This document shows positions 10,293 to 19,549 of a stretch of DNA of 49,299 nucleotides, one piece after another. Every line of letters starts with the position of its first letter. Position 1 is the stretch's first letter. The notes beneath the pieces were generated by a model that saw only the letters and a list, made by a program, of their open reading frames with translations, was not told the DNA's origin and did not search any database. Source of the stretch: an uncultured Bacillota bacterium (GTDB taxonomy: Bacteria > Bacillota_I > Bacilli_A > Erysipelotrichales > Erysipelotrichaceae); the NCBI GenBank assembly GCA_946537295.1, contig CAMNFQ010000004.1:1-49299 (forward strand). The letters are read 5' to 3'. The position numbers and the translations under genes are program-made.

Positions 10293-11299
10293 TATTCCTC
10301 TTCCTCAACTGGAGCAACACTTGCTGAAGTCGCAATGCTTTCCAGAACACTGAGATTTTCATACATCAGGGAAAGATAATCCTTTCCTGATTCTGATTCA
10401 TTAGTTGTAAGTGATGAGATATTACGTAAAGTGATTCTCTTTAAGCCAAGCTCTTCTTCAAGCTGATTCATCAGAGTTACCATTTCTTCAGGCATATTTG
10501 GCTCATATGCGATAAATTTGACTTCATCATTCTTGATCCTGGTCTTGATAAGTTCCAGTTGCGCAGCACTTGGAAGTGCTCCATATTTGGAAAGACAGAC
10601 AGGATAGACCTGAAAACCGAAATCCTTCTGCCAGCAGCCAAACGACCCGGTCATAGATACAAATTTGATCGTCTTGTTTTCCTTGACAAGTCTGGTTGCC
10701 AGAGCCTGATAGGAAGCATCAAGCGCAATCAGTTCATCAGCTACCTGTTCATAGTTTTCAGTGAAATAAGATGATTGTTCAACATAGTTGTTGGAAAGAT
10801 ACTCATAGACATCCTTAGCCATGCAATACATGCCACTAGGAGAAAGCCAGATAAATGGATCCAGATCATAGACATCGATCTCATTGAAGATATCTCCTTC
10901 ATAATATGGTCCTTCAACATATGAGACCTTACCATCAACAACAACCGGTGTATAGCGCTTATACTCATAAAGACAGTTCAGCACTGACAGATCGCCAGCG
11001 GCAAGATCAATACCTTTTTCTTTGATCTCATCATCATAAAGATCCATATATGGTTCAAGATTACCAATATGAAACAGAACTGATGAATCTGAAACGATCT
11101 CATCATAGTTCTCAACCAGATTGGCACATTGGACAAGCTGTTTATTCTGGATCGAAACCGCTTCGATCCTGTTTCCACCGATCCTGTTCAGAAGATAACC
11201 GATCGGATATATCGTATATGCTGTATAGTGTTTAGCACTGCCACATCCCGTCATCAAAAGGATCAGAGCAACACAAATAATCTTTCTAATCAATTTCAT
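10292..11299 (-). CDS. ZnuA/TroA-like (cluster A-I) metal ABC substrate-binding lipoprotein, degenerate metal site
   Basis: Lipobox LLMTGC; family segments VLFHIGNLEPYMD, DLDPFIWLSP, IAYEPNMPEEM, DYLSLMYENL. No permease or ATPase adjacent. Confidence 0.75.
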   Translation of the reverse strand: MKLIRKIICVALILLMTGCGSAKHYTAYTIYPIGYLLNRIGGNRIEAVSIQNKQLVQCANLVENYDEIVSDSSVLFHIGNLEPYMDLYDDEIKEKGIDLAAGDLSVLNCLYEYKRYTPVVVDGKVSYVEGPYYEGDIFNEIDVYDLDPFIWLSPSGMYCMAKDVYEYLSNNYVEQSSYFTENYEQVADELIALDASYQALATRLVKENKTIKFVSMTGSFGCWQKDFGFQVYPVCLSKYGALPSAAQLELIKTRIKNDEVKFIAYEPNMPEEMVTLMNQLEEELGLKRITLRNISSLTTNESESGKDYLSLMYENLSVLESIATSASVAPVEEEE

Positions 11300-11309
11300 A
11301 CTCTTTTAA

Positions 11310-11921
11310 TTATACCTTATCAATCTGATATTTAGCATAGAAGATGGGCTTGCCTTCATTGACAAATTTTTCCTGATAAGCCGTCATTGGCTCGCCTTCC
11401 CGATAATAGTTCCGGTCTGTTTCAAGCTGAACGAACGATGATTCCTTGAAGTATTCAAGCGAATCATCAAAGAACGATTCATTATCGGTTTTATAGATCA
11501 GGATACCCTTATCCTTGAGAATAGTTTCGTATTTCTTTAAAAAAGGCAGATAAGTAAGACGACGCTTATGAGTGCGTTTCTTAGGCCAGGGATCAGAAAA
11601 ATGAAGATAGATCAGATCGATACTATTGGGTTTACACAGTTCATCGATCTTATCAGCATCCTTAAGCATGACTTTAAAGTTTTCAAGCTTAAGATCCTGT
11701 GCTTTTTTGATCGCTCTGGCAACACAAGTCTCTACTTTTTCCAGACCGATATATAAAACATCAGGATGAAGTGCAGCCGATTGGGTAATGAAATCTCCCA
11801 TACCCATCCCTATTTCGATATAGACAGGCTTTTCACTTTCGATATGTAAAAGATCCTCAACCAGATAGTTTTCTTCATTTTCCAGAAAAGGCGTTACCCA
11901 TTTCTTTTTTCTCATTCGCAT
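11310..11921 (-). CDS. trmB: tRNA (guanine-N7-)-methyltransferase
   Basis: IEIGMGMGDF, LHFSDPWPKKRTHKRRLTY. Start set at MRMRKKKW (ATG 11921), preceded by TATAAT-N6. Confidence 0.94.
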   Translation of the reverse strand: MRMRKKKWVTPFLENEENYLVEDLLHIESEKPVYIEIGMGMGDFITQSAALHPDVLYIGLEKVETCVARAIKKAQDLKLENFKVMLKDADKIDELCKPNSIDLIYLHFSDPWPKKRTHKRRLTYLPFLKKYETILKDKGILIYKTDNESFFDDSLEYFKESSFVQLETDRNYYREGEPMTAYQEKFVNEGKPIFYAKYQIDKV

Positions 11922-11927
11922 ACATCT

Positions 11928-11933
11928 ATTATA
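11928..11933 (-). promoter_or_regulatory. -10 TATAAT 6 nt upstream of trmB ATG (leaderless configuration)
   Basis: Reverse strand TATAAT-AGATGT-ATG. Confidence 0.65.
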
Positions 11934-11967
11934 CGGTAAAAAGAAGTAAAATAAATTGGGGGAAATA

Positions 11968-13044
11968 ATGATGAATAAAGAAAGAATAAACCGTGTCATA
12001 GCAAAAATGGAAGATAGGGATGCACTGCTGATAAGTGATCCAAATGCGATATATTACCTCATCAACAGATGGATACATCCAGGAGAAAGATTTTTAGGAT
12101 TACTGATAAATAAAAACGGTGATGTTTCACTGTTTCTGAATATCCTGTTTCCTTTTGAAGAAACAGAAGGATTAAAACTAATTTCCTATTCCGATACCGA
12201 TGATCTTACGAAACTCTTAACAAAATACATAAATAAAGACTGGATCGTAGGAGTCGATAAGAATCTGGCTGCACGTTTTCTCTTGCCAATGATCAACAAC
12301 AAAATCGCCAAAAGCTTTGTGGATGGCTCGATCTGTGTTGACAAAACCAGAGCGGTCAAAGATGAAGAAGAAAAACAGCTGATGAGAAAATCTTCTCAGA
12401 TAAACGATCAGGCCATGGCGATCTTTAAATCGCTGGCCAAAGAAGGCATCAGTGAAAAACAGATGGCTGATCAGTTTCTGGATATCTACAAGAGCTTGGG
12501 AGCTGAAGACTATTCCTTTGAACCGATCGTGGCGTTTGGCTTAAATGCTGCCGATCCACACCACATGCCAGATGAAACAAAACTTAAGGTTGGTGATGTC
12601 GTATTGATCGATGTAGGATGTAAATACAAAGGATACTGTTCTGACATGACCAGGACCTTCTTCTTCCGGAAAAAACCAGATGAGTTACAGGAAAAGATCT
12701 ACAATCTGGTGCGCAAAGCCAATGAGGATGCGGAAAAGTTTGTCAGAAAAGGTGTCAGACTGTGTGATATCGACAAGACAGCAAGAGATGTGATTGAGAA
12801 CGGTGGTTATGGCAAGTATTTTACTCATCGTCTGGGCCACTTCATCGGTATTGAAGATCATGAATATGGCGATGTATCTTCTGCGTTTACAGATCCTTGC
12901 GAAACAGACAACATCTTCTCGATCGAACCGGGAATATATGATCCTCAAACCATGGGCTGTCGAATCGAAGATCTGGTAATCGTAACAGATGAAGGATGTG
13001 AAGTACTAAATCATTATCCTCATGACATCGAAATAATTGAATAA
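11968..13044 (+). CDS. Xaa-Pro aminopeptidase family M24 peptidase
   Basis: DVVLIDVGCKYKGYCSDMTRTFF, HRLGHFIGIEDHE, SIEPGIYDPQTMGCRIEDLV; SD-like GGGGGAA upstream. Confidence 0.9.
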   Translation: MMNKERINRVIAKMEDRDALLISDPNAIYYLINRWIHPGERFLGLLINKNGDVSLFLNILFPFEETEGLKLISYSDTDDLTKLLTKYINKDWIVGVDKNLAARFLLPMINNKIAKSFVDGSICVDKTRAVKDEEEKQLMRKSSQINDQAMAIFKSLAKEGISEKQMADQFLDIYKSLGAEDYSFEPIVAFGLNAADPHHMPDETKLKVGDVVLIDVGCKYKGYCSDMTRTFFFRKKPDELQEKIYNLVRKANEDAEKFVRKGVRLCDIDKTARDVIENGGYGKYFTHRLGHFIGIEDHEYGDVSSAFTDPCETDNIFSIEPGIYDPQTMGCRIEDLVIVTDEGCEVLNHYPHDIEIIE

Positions 13045-13083
13045 AAAAAATAATCAGTATCAAATGATACTGATTATTTTTTT
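13043..13083. terminator. Bidirectional terminator between M24 peptidase and pnp
   Basis: AATAATCAGTATC-AAAT-GATACTGATTATT with A and T tracts. Confidence 0.88.
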
Positions 13084-13086
13084 AGA

Positions 13087-15300
13087 TTATTTCTTGCCGA
13101 AGAATCTTATTTCACCAAAATGTTTCTTTTCTTCTTTTGGCTCTTCCTTTACTTCGACTGTTTCTTCCTTGTTTTCCTTCTTTTCTTCTTTTTTCTTTTC
13201 AGGTTTAGGAAGAAGTTCCTTGGCAGAAACATTAACTCTGCCTTTTTCATCTATTTCCATGACTTTGACTTTGATCTTGTCACCGATCTTGAGAACACTT
13301 TCAGGTTTATCAACTCTTTCATGTTTGATCTTGGAAACATGTAACAATGCATCCTGACCCTTGAACAGTTCGACGAAAGCGCCGAATTTTTCAAGTCTGA
13401 CTACAGTTGCATCATAGACCTCACCAACTTTAGCTTCTCTGGTAATGTCATCGATCATAGCCTTAGCCTTTTCAATAGCTTCCTTAGAAGTATGATAGAT
13501 AACTACCTTGCCATCATCATCGATGTCGATCTTGACCTGATCACACTGTTCAATGATTTCGTTAATGGTCTTACCACCTGTACCGATAACTTCTCTGATC
13601 TTATCAGTAGGAATTGTGAATGTGACCATCTTAGGAGCATACTTGCTGACTTCTTTTCTAGGTTCAGCAATTGCGGTAGCCATATTATCAAGGATTTCCA
13701 TTCTGCCCTTATGTGCCTGAGCTAATGCTTCCTTGAAGATCTGTTTTGTAATACCTTTACACTTGATATCCATCTGTAAGGCTGTGATACCTTCTCTTGT
13801 TCCGGCAACCTTGAAGTCCATATCACCATAGTGATCTTCCATACCCTGAATATCAGTAAGGATAGAATAGTTATCACCAGTAGTGATCAGACCCATTGCA
13901 ACACCGGCAACAGGAGCCTTGATAGGAACACCAGCAGCCATCAAAGACATTGTACCGGCACAGATTGAAGCCTGTGAACTAGAACCGTTAGATTCCAGTA
14001 CTTCCGCAACAGTTCTGATTGCATATGGGAATTCTTCTTCTGAAGGAATGACCTGTAAGAGTGCTCTTTCACCCAGGGCACCATGACCGATCTCTCTTCT
14101 TCCTGGAGTACCCATTCTGCCAACTTCACCAACACAGTAAGGTGGGAAGTTGTACTGATGCATGAATCTCTTTTCTTCGATTTCAGTAAGATCGTCAACG
14201 ATCTGATTATCGCCTAAAGGACCTAATGTAGTGACTGACATAACCTGTGTCTGTCCACGGGTAAATAAAGCTGAACCATGAACTCTTGGTAAGAGGTCAA
14301 CCTGTGAATCAAGAGGTCTGATTTCATCAAGTGCTCTGCCATCAGGTCTGATCTTTTCTTCTGAAATCAGTCTTCTGACTTCATTGGCAATGATCTCAGT
14401 GCAGTATTCATTTGTCTGTTTAACCAGTTTATCTGCTTCTTTTTCACTCAGACTTGTATCATTAGCGAAATGTTCCTTCATTTCATTAGTGATGTTTTCC
14501 TGAGCAGCGTATGATTCAAGTTTGTCATGGATGGAAACAGCTGCTTCCAGTCTGCTCTTACCATTGGCATTGACATATTCCTTGACCTGTGGATCGATTT
14601 CATAAAGAACAACTTCCATCTTTTCCTTGCCGACCTTGGCAATGATCTGTTCTTCCATCTCACAGAGTTCTTTAACTTTCTCATGACCGAACATCAATGC
14701 ATCCAGCATCAGATCTTCGCTTACTTCGTGAGCTCCAGCTTCGACCATGTTTAAAGCTTCCTTAGTACCTGCAACTGTCAGATCGATCAGAGATCTTGAA
14801 GCCTGTTCAACAGTTGGGTTTACAACAAATTCTCCATCAATGTAACCAACTTTAACACCAGCAATCGGACCATCAAAAGGAATGTTGGAAATGCAAAGTG
14901 CCAGCGAAGCACCAAACATTGCTGCCATTTCTGGTGAACAGTCAGTGTCAGTTGACATAACGGTATTAACGACCTGAACTTCATTTCTGAAGCCTTCAGC
15001 GAATAATGGACGGATCGGTCTATCGATCAGTCTTGCAGTTAATGTAGCGTGTTCTGAAGGCCTTCCTTCTCTTCTTAAGAAACCTCCAGGAATCTTTCCT
15101 ACTGAATACAGTTTTTCTTCAAAAGAAACTGTAAGTGGGAAGAAATCTGTGTCTTTCGCAACACTTGAGGCACATGCAGTTGAAAGTGTAACTGTATCGC
15201 CATATCTTACCAGAACAGACCCTCCAGCCTGTTTTGCGACTTCTCCAGTCTCGACGCTTAACTTACGACCATAGAAGTCAAAATCAAATACTTCTTTCAT
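13087..15300 (-). CDS. pnp: Polyribonucleotide nucleotidyltransferase (PNPase)
   Basis: [16 protein letters not shown] domain, C-terminal S1 domain with Lys/Glu-rich tail, two RNase PH domains. Confidence 0.97.
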   Translation of the reverse strand: MKEVFDFDFYGRKLSVETGEVAKQAGGSVLVRYGDTVTLSTACASSVAKDTDFFPLTVSFEEKLYSVGKIPGGFLRREGRPSEHATLTARLIDRPIRPLFAEGFRNEVQVVNTVMSTDTDCSPEMAAMFGASLALCISNIPFDGPIAGVKVGYIDGEFVVNPTVEQASRSLIDLTVAGTKEALNMVEAGAHEVSEDLMLDALMFGHEKVKELCEMEEQIIAKVGKEKMEVVLYEIDPQVKEYVNANGKSRLEAAVSIHDKLESYAAQENITNEMKEHFANDTSLSEKEADKLVKQTNEYCTEIIANEVRRLISEEKIRPDGRALDEIRPLDSQVDLLPRVHGSALFTRGQTQVMSVTTLGPLGDNQIVDDLTEIEEKRFMHQYNFPPYCVGEVGRMGTPGRREIGHGALGERALLQVIPSEEEFPYAIRTVAEVLESNGSSSQASICAGTMSLMAAGVPIKAPVAGVAMGLITTGDNYSILTDIQGMEDHYGDMDFKVAGTREGITALQMDIKCKGITKQIFKEALAQAHKGRMEILDNMATAIAEPRKEVSKYAPKMVTFTIPTDKIREVIGTGGKTINEIIEQCDQVKIDIDDDGKVVIYHTSKEAIEKAKAMIDDITREAKVGEVYDATVVRLEKFGAFVELFKGQDALLHVSKIKHERVDKPESVLKIGDKIKVKVMEIDEKGRVNVSAKELLPKPEKKKEEKKENKEETVEVKEEPKEEKKHFGEIRFFGKK

Positions 15301-15377
15301 CTTTTCTCTTCTTTCTTATTTTTAAACGTATTAATTCTATCACATTAAAAGATAAACTAAAAACAAAATAAGCATAA

Positions 15378-15383
15378 TATAAT
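15378..15383 (+). promoter_or_regulatory. -10 TATAAT 6 nt upstream of cca GTG start (leaderless configuration)
   Basis: TATAAT-TAAAAC-GTG; no Shine-Dalgarno. Confidence 0.6.
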
Positions 15384-15389
15384 TAAAAC

Positions 15390-16517
15390 GTGATAATAAT
15401 CCCGGAAAATATAAAAACAGCTTTAAATATCCTGGAAAACGGCGGATATGAAGCATATCTGGTAGGTGGAGCTGTCAGAAGTCTGTTGCTTGATCAGAAG
15501 ATCAACGATTTTGACGTTACGACTAATGCCGACCCCAATGCGATAAAAATGCTGTTTTCTTCTTACCGGGTTTATGATATCGGCAAAAAATTCGGAACGA
15601 TCCGTGTGCTCATTGGAAATGATGAGATCGAAATAACACCATTCCGTTCCGAAGGAAAATATCTTGATCATCGTCATCCTGAAGAAATATTTTTTACCGG
15701 CTCATTAAAAGATGATCTGAAAAGAAGAGATTTCACTATCAATGCCATGTGTCTGGATCAAAGAGATGAGCTGATAGACTATTTCGGAGGCCTGGATGAT
15801 CTTAATAACAGACTTATCAGATGCATAGGCAATCCTGAAAGTCGTTTCAACGAAGATGGCTTAAGGATCTTAAGAGCTTTGCGTTTCAGCAGTAAGCTCA
15901 ATTTTAGAATCGAAGAAAAGACCAGAGATGCCCTATTTTCATCAAAGCATCTCTTATCATATATCTCGGCCGAAAGAAAAAACGATGAGCTTTTAAAAAT
16001 TCTTGATAATGAAAACGCTTTTGCAATCATCAATGAATATCTGCCGATCTTTAATGAGTTTGTTCCTTTTGGACATGTCGAAAGAAAGATAAATGATTTT
16101 TCAAATAATATGTTTGCCCTGGCTTATTTACTGATCGATAAAGATGTCGATTTGCTTGAATTAAGGTATTCTAAGAAGCAAAGTGAACTGATTAACGCCT
16201 TAAAACATTCTGCCAAGATCGATATCTATGATGATTATGATTTTATTTGTGCTCTTTCTTCCATCAATGAAAAACAGATCCTGCAGTTTTTGGAAGAATA
16301 TCATCATATTGATCTTGAAAACAGATACGAGGAACTTAAAGACTATATCACCGATATCTCCAATCTCAGGATCACAGGTGAACAGATCGGAAGTTTTGGC
16401 TATACAGCTAATCAGATAACTCAGGTCAAAAACATACTCTTGGAAAAAGTTCATCAGAAACAGATAAGAAACGATGAAACTTCACTGCTTAAAAATATAG
16501 AAGGAATTATATTATAA
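15390..16517 (+). CDS. cca: CCA tRNA nucleotidyltransferase / poly(A) polymerase family
   Basis: GGYEAYLVGGAVRSLLL, DFDVTTNA, RRDFTINAMCLD, EDGLRILRALRF. Confidence 0.92.
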   Translation: MIIIPENIKTALNILENGGYEAYLVGGAVRSLLLDQKINDFDVTTNADPNAIKMLFSSYRVYDIGKKFGTIRVLIGNDEIEITPFRSEGKYLDHRHPEEIFFTGSLKDDLKRRDFTINAMCLDQRDELIDYFGGLDDLNNRLIRCIGNPESRFNEDGLRILRALRFSSKLNFRIEEKTRDALFSSKHLLSYISAERKNDELLKILDNENAFAIINEYLPIFNEFVPFGHVERKINDFSNNMFALAYLLIDKDVDLLELRYSKKQSELINALKHSAKIDIYDDYDFICALSSINEKQILQFLEEYHHIDLENRYEELKDYITDISNLRITGEQIGSFGYTANQITQVKNILLEKVHQKQIRNDETSLLKNIEGIIL

Positions 16518-16518
16518 T
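16513..16518 (+). promoter_or_regulatory. -10 TATAAT overlapping the cca stop codon, 6 nt upstream of femX-like ATG
   Basis: TA[TAA]T-AATGAT-ATG; the bracketed TAA is the cca stop codon. Confidence 0.6.
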
Positions 16519-16524
16519 AATGAT

Positions 16525-17499
16525 ATGAAACTACATGAAATTGATGTAGACAAATTCAATTTACTGATGCTGGCAGAACCCGATTCAACCATCTACCAGT
16601 CATCATATTGGGCAGACTATATGATCAGGGATGAGTATAACCCTGTTTTTATTGAAGCTACAGATGATCTGGGTTCATGTGTTGGTCTTTCCATGTTTCT
16701 GATCAAGAAGGAAGGCTTTCTTTTTAACAGATATGTCGCCTATGCACCACATGGCTATCTTATAAATTATTACGATAATGACTCTTTTAATCAGTTCCAT
16801 TCTCAGATCGTTGATTACATGAAGAATAAGAACGTCAAAAAAATCATTATTGAACCTCAGGTCTCATCTGAAAACAGACTCATTGATGAAAATCTGAAAA
16901 AGCTTGGTTATCGTAAAAGCAAGGATCTGAATTCTTATGAACTTCTTCTTAATGACCACGAAGCAAGTAAACTCAATGAATATGGCATTCTGAAGATATC
17001 ATCAGAAGATCCTGAAACAGTAAGTGCTTTTTTAAGCGATGAAGAAAAAAAGATGTACAGTTCTTTAGACAAGTATGGCAGGCTTTATGTTGCCCGAATC
17101 GATTCAACCAAAAGCAAAAGGAATATAACTGACAGTCTTTACTATGGTGAACAATTCATCAATTCCAATAAAAATGATTACAAGTTCAATAAAAGAATAG
17201 CCGATAAAGAAGAAGATATGAATTCTGCCAGAAGATATCTGGAGATGATTCAGAAACATGAGAACAATAACGGAGAAGATCCAATCATTGGAATAATCTG
17301 TACATGTTTCTATTCAGATAAATGCAGTATCATGTTCAAGAAGATACTTGATGATGGAGTATTTGAAGCAGAAGCTAAAATCGTCGATCAGATCTGTGAT
17401 GAGTGCTTCCGGGAAAAGATCAGAAAGATCGATTCTGCAATTGATTTTTATGGTGCAAAAGCGATAGAATTGCTGGGGGAATATACCTACAAAGTATAA
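16525..17499 (+). CDS. FemAB/FemX-like peptidyltransferase (lipid II interpeptide bridge, aminoacyl-tRNA dependent family)
   Basis: QSSYWADYM, YAPHGYLINYYD, central charged helical arm (IADKEEDMNSARRYLEMIQKH), GNAT-like halves. Confidence 0.75.
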   Translation: MKLHEIDVDKFNLLMLAEPDSTIYQSSYWADYMIRDEYNPVFIEATDDLGSCVGLSMFLIKKEGFLFNRYVAYAPHGYLINYYDNDSFNQFHSQIVDYMKNKNVKKIIIEPQVSSENRLIDENLKKLGYRKSKDLNSYELLLNDHEASKLNEYGILKISSEDPETVSAFLSDEEKKMYSSLDKYGRLYVARIDSTKSKRNITDSLYYGEQFINSNKNDYKFNKRIADKEEDMNSARRYLEMIQKHENNNGEDPIIGIICTCFYSDKCSIMFKKILDDGVFEAEAKIVDQICDECFREKIRKIDSAIDFYGAKAIELLGEYTYKV

Positions 17500-17575
17500 G
17501 CCGACTTAGCTCATCAGGTAGAGCAACGCACTCGTAACGCGTAGGTGGTAGGTTCAAGTCCTATAGTCGGCACCA
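17500..17575 (+). tRNA. tRNA-Thr (CGU) with encoded CCA
   Basis: GCCGACT/AGTCGGC acceptor, GCTC/GAGC D-stem, anticodon loop CTCGTAA, GTAGG-TTCAAGT-CCTAT T-arm, ACCA end. Confidence 0.95.
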
Positions 17576-17585
17576 TTATCAAATT

Positions 17586-17612
17586 AAAAGCCTTGTTTTA
17601 AAGGCTTTTTTT
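17586..17612 (+). terminator. Intrinsic terminator after tRNA-Thr
   Basis: AAAAGCCTT-GTTTTA-AAGGCTTTTTTT. Confidence 0.85.
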
Positions 17613-17633
17613 GTGTTTTTATATTTCAACATA

Positions 17634-18011
17634 TTATTTTTTTAGGTCTCTAATCGTGAGGATAACAATAATAAACAAAGCTCCCAGTACGATCATGATG
17701 ATACCCATTACATTCATCAGAACACTTTTACCTTGGTAGTAAAGAGTAAGGATACCGCTAAGGATCTCTACCACCCCAGCAAAGATAAGTATACCTCTGG
17801 TATTGAAAGTTATCGCAAATATGCTGCTGATAATATTTAAACCAGGAATGATATATATTGAAAGACGCAAAAGAGTTGCCTCAAAATCGGTATGCGGCAA
17901 TATCTTCATGATGATAGGATCATTATCAAACTGATAAGCAACAGTAAAATACATGATGATCGCAATCAGCATCTCAATAATTGGTATCGTTCTCGCAATT
18001 TTTCTGTTCAT
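17634..18011 (-). CDS. Small four-TM membrane protein of unknown function
   Basis: Four hydrophobic segments; TAAAAT-N6-ATG upstream. Confidence 0.7.
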   Translation of the reverse strand: MNRKIARTIPIIEMLIAIIMYFTVAYQFDNDPIIMKILPHTDFEATLLRLSIYIIPGLNIISSIFAITFNTRGILIFAGVVEILSGILTLYYQGKSVLMNVMGIIMIVLGALFIIVILTIRDLKK

Positions 18012-18020
18012 AGGTTTATT

Positions 18021-18752
18021 TTAATAGAATATTTTCAGCAAATAAAGTCCATTGGGATCGGCGTTATAACGTCTCGTGGTTTTACATGGTCTCTCCAACA
18101 TTTCTTCGATATCTTCCAGAGTTTTAAGTCCTCTGCCCAGATCGATAAGAGTTCCCACCATGATCCTGACCATGTTTCTTAGAAAACCAGTACTGGTAAC
18201 TCTGATCTTTAGCATATCCTTTTTCCTGGCGATTGAAAACTCACTGATCACTCTAACCTGATCAGGATATTCCTTAAGACTTGAAGTATTGAAGGAAGAA
18301 AAATCGTGTCTTCCTTTGAGCAGTTCAGCTCCTTTTTTCATCAGATCGACATCCAGTTTGTAGAAGCACTGATAGGCATAGCCATTCAGAAAGACATCAT
18401 ATTCACCAATATTGATCAGATATTCATAGGTCTTCTTCTTGACGGAATAGCGGGCATGAAATTTATCTGATACTTTTTCCACTTTCAGAACATGAATGTC
18501 TTTTGGCAAAAGACCATTCATGGAAAACTTCAGTTTTCCTGCTTCCTTGACCTTTTCTGAATCAAAATGGAAGACCTGTCCCTTGGCATGGACACCGGCA
18601 TCCGTTCGGGAAGACATGACGATCCTGATCTTTTCCGAAAAGATCCTTTTCAGTACATTTTCTATAACATCCTGGATAGCAAGAGCGTTTTTCTGTGATT
18701 GAAAACCGGCATAGTTACGGCCATCATAGGCAATTGTGATCTTATATCTCAT
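18021..18752 (-). CDS. truA: tRNA pseudouridine(38-40) synthase
   Basis: YDGRNYAGFQSQKNALAIQDVIE, SSRTDAGVHAKGQV, GFLRNMVRIMVGTL. Confidence 0.95.
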   Translation of the reverse strand: MRYKITIAYDGRNYAGFQSQKNALAIQDVIENVLKRIFSEKIRIVMSSRTDAGVHAKGQVFHFDSEKVKEAGKLKFSMNGLLPKDIHVLKVEKVSDKFHARYSVKKKTYEYLINIGEYDVFLNGYAYQCFYKLDVDLMKKGAELLKGRHDFSSFNTSSLKEYPDQVRVISEFSIARKKDMLKIRVTSTGFLRNMVRIMVGTLIDLGRGLKTLEDIEEMLERPCKTTRRYNADPNGLYLLKIFY

Positions 18753-19549
18753 AGATAGAATCTGGACAGAATGCTGAAGACCATGACCAGCAGACAGATA
18801 AAAATAAACAGATAATCAAGGAAATTGAATTTCAGAACATGATATCTTGTTCTTTGAGCACCAGGAACATATCCTCTGGCTTCCATGGCATCAGCCAGTT
18901 CATAAGCTCTTTCAAACGCCACCGAGAATAATGGAACAATCAGAGAAAGAATAGCTGAGATCTTTTCTGATAACTTGCCATTTTCAAAATCAACACCACG
19001 TGATTTCTGGGCATTCATGATTCTCATTGTCTCTTCGATGATTGTTGGAATGAAACGTAAGGCTATTGATACCATCATCGCTACTTCGTGAGCTGGAAAA
19101 TGAACGACCTGTAAAGGTTTCAACATCCATTCAATTCCTAATGTCAGATCCAAAGGATTTGTAGTAGCGGTAAGTAAAGTCGTGATCGAAATCATCAGCA
19201 GGAGTCTGACGATCACAAACAGCGTATTGAATATAGCATCAGAATATACATCAAATGTACCGATTGAGAATAATACATATCCCGTCTTGATACTCAATGA
19301 GTTTATCAGCATCAGAAACAACAGCATGACTATCATCGGTTTAAATGACTGAACGATCATCTTGATACCGATTTTTGCCAGAAGTAAGGCGATAGCAATC
19401 ATTACTCCTATTACCAGAAAGGCGATCCAGCTCTTTGGAATAAAGACAGCTGCGATCATCAGGAAAAGACCGATCAGCTTAGCTCGCGGATCAAGTCTGT
19501 GAATAAGTGAATCGATAGGTATGTATTTACCAAAAACCAGGTTATTCAT
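18749..19549 (-). CDS. ecfT: ECF transporter T component
   Basis: SLIHRLDPRAKLI N-terminus, ARGV/SRGVDF and AMEARGYVPG motifs. Confidence 0.93.
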   Translation of the reverse strand: MNNLVFGKYIPIDSLIHRLDPRAKLIGLFLMIAAVFIPKSWIAFLVIGVMIAIALLLAKIGIKMIVQSFKPMIVMLLFLMLINSLSIKTGYVLFSIGTFDVYSDAIFNTLFVIVRLLLMISITTLLTATTNPLDLTLGIEWMLKPLQVVHFPAHEVAMMVSIALRFIPTIIEETMRIMNAQKSRGVDFENGKLSEKISAILSLIVPLFSVAFERAYELADAMEARGYVPGAQRTRYHVLKFNFLDYLFIFICLLVMVFSILSRFYL

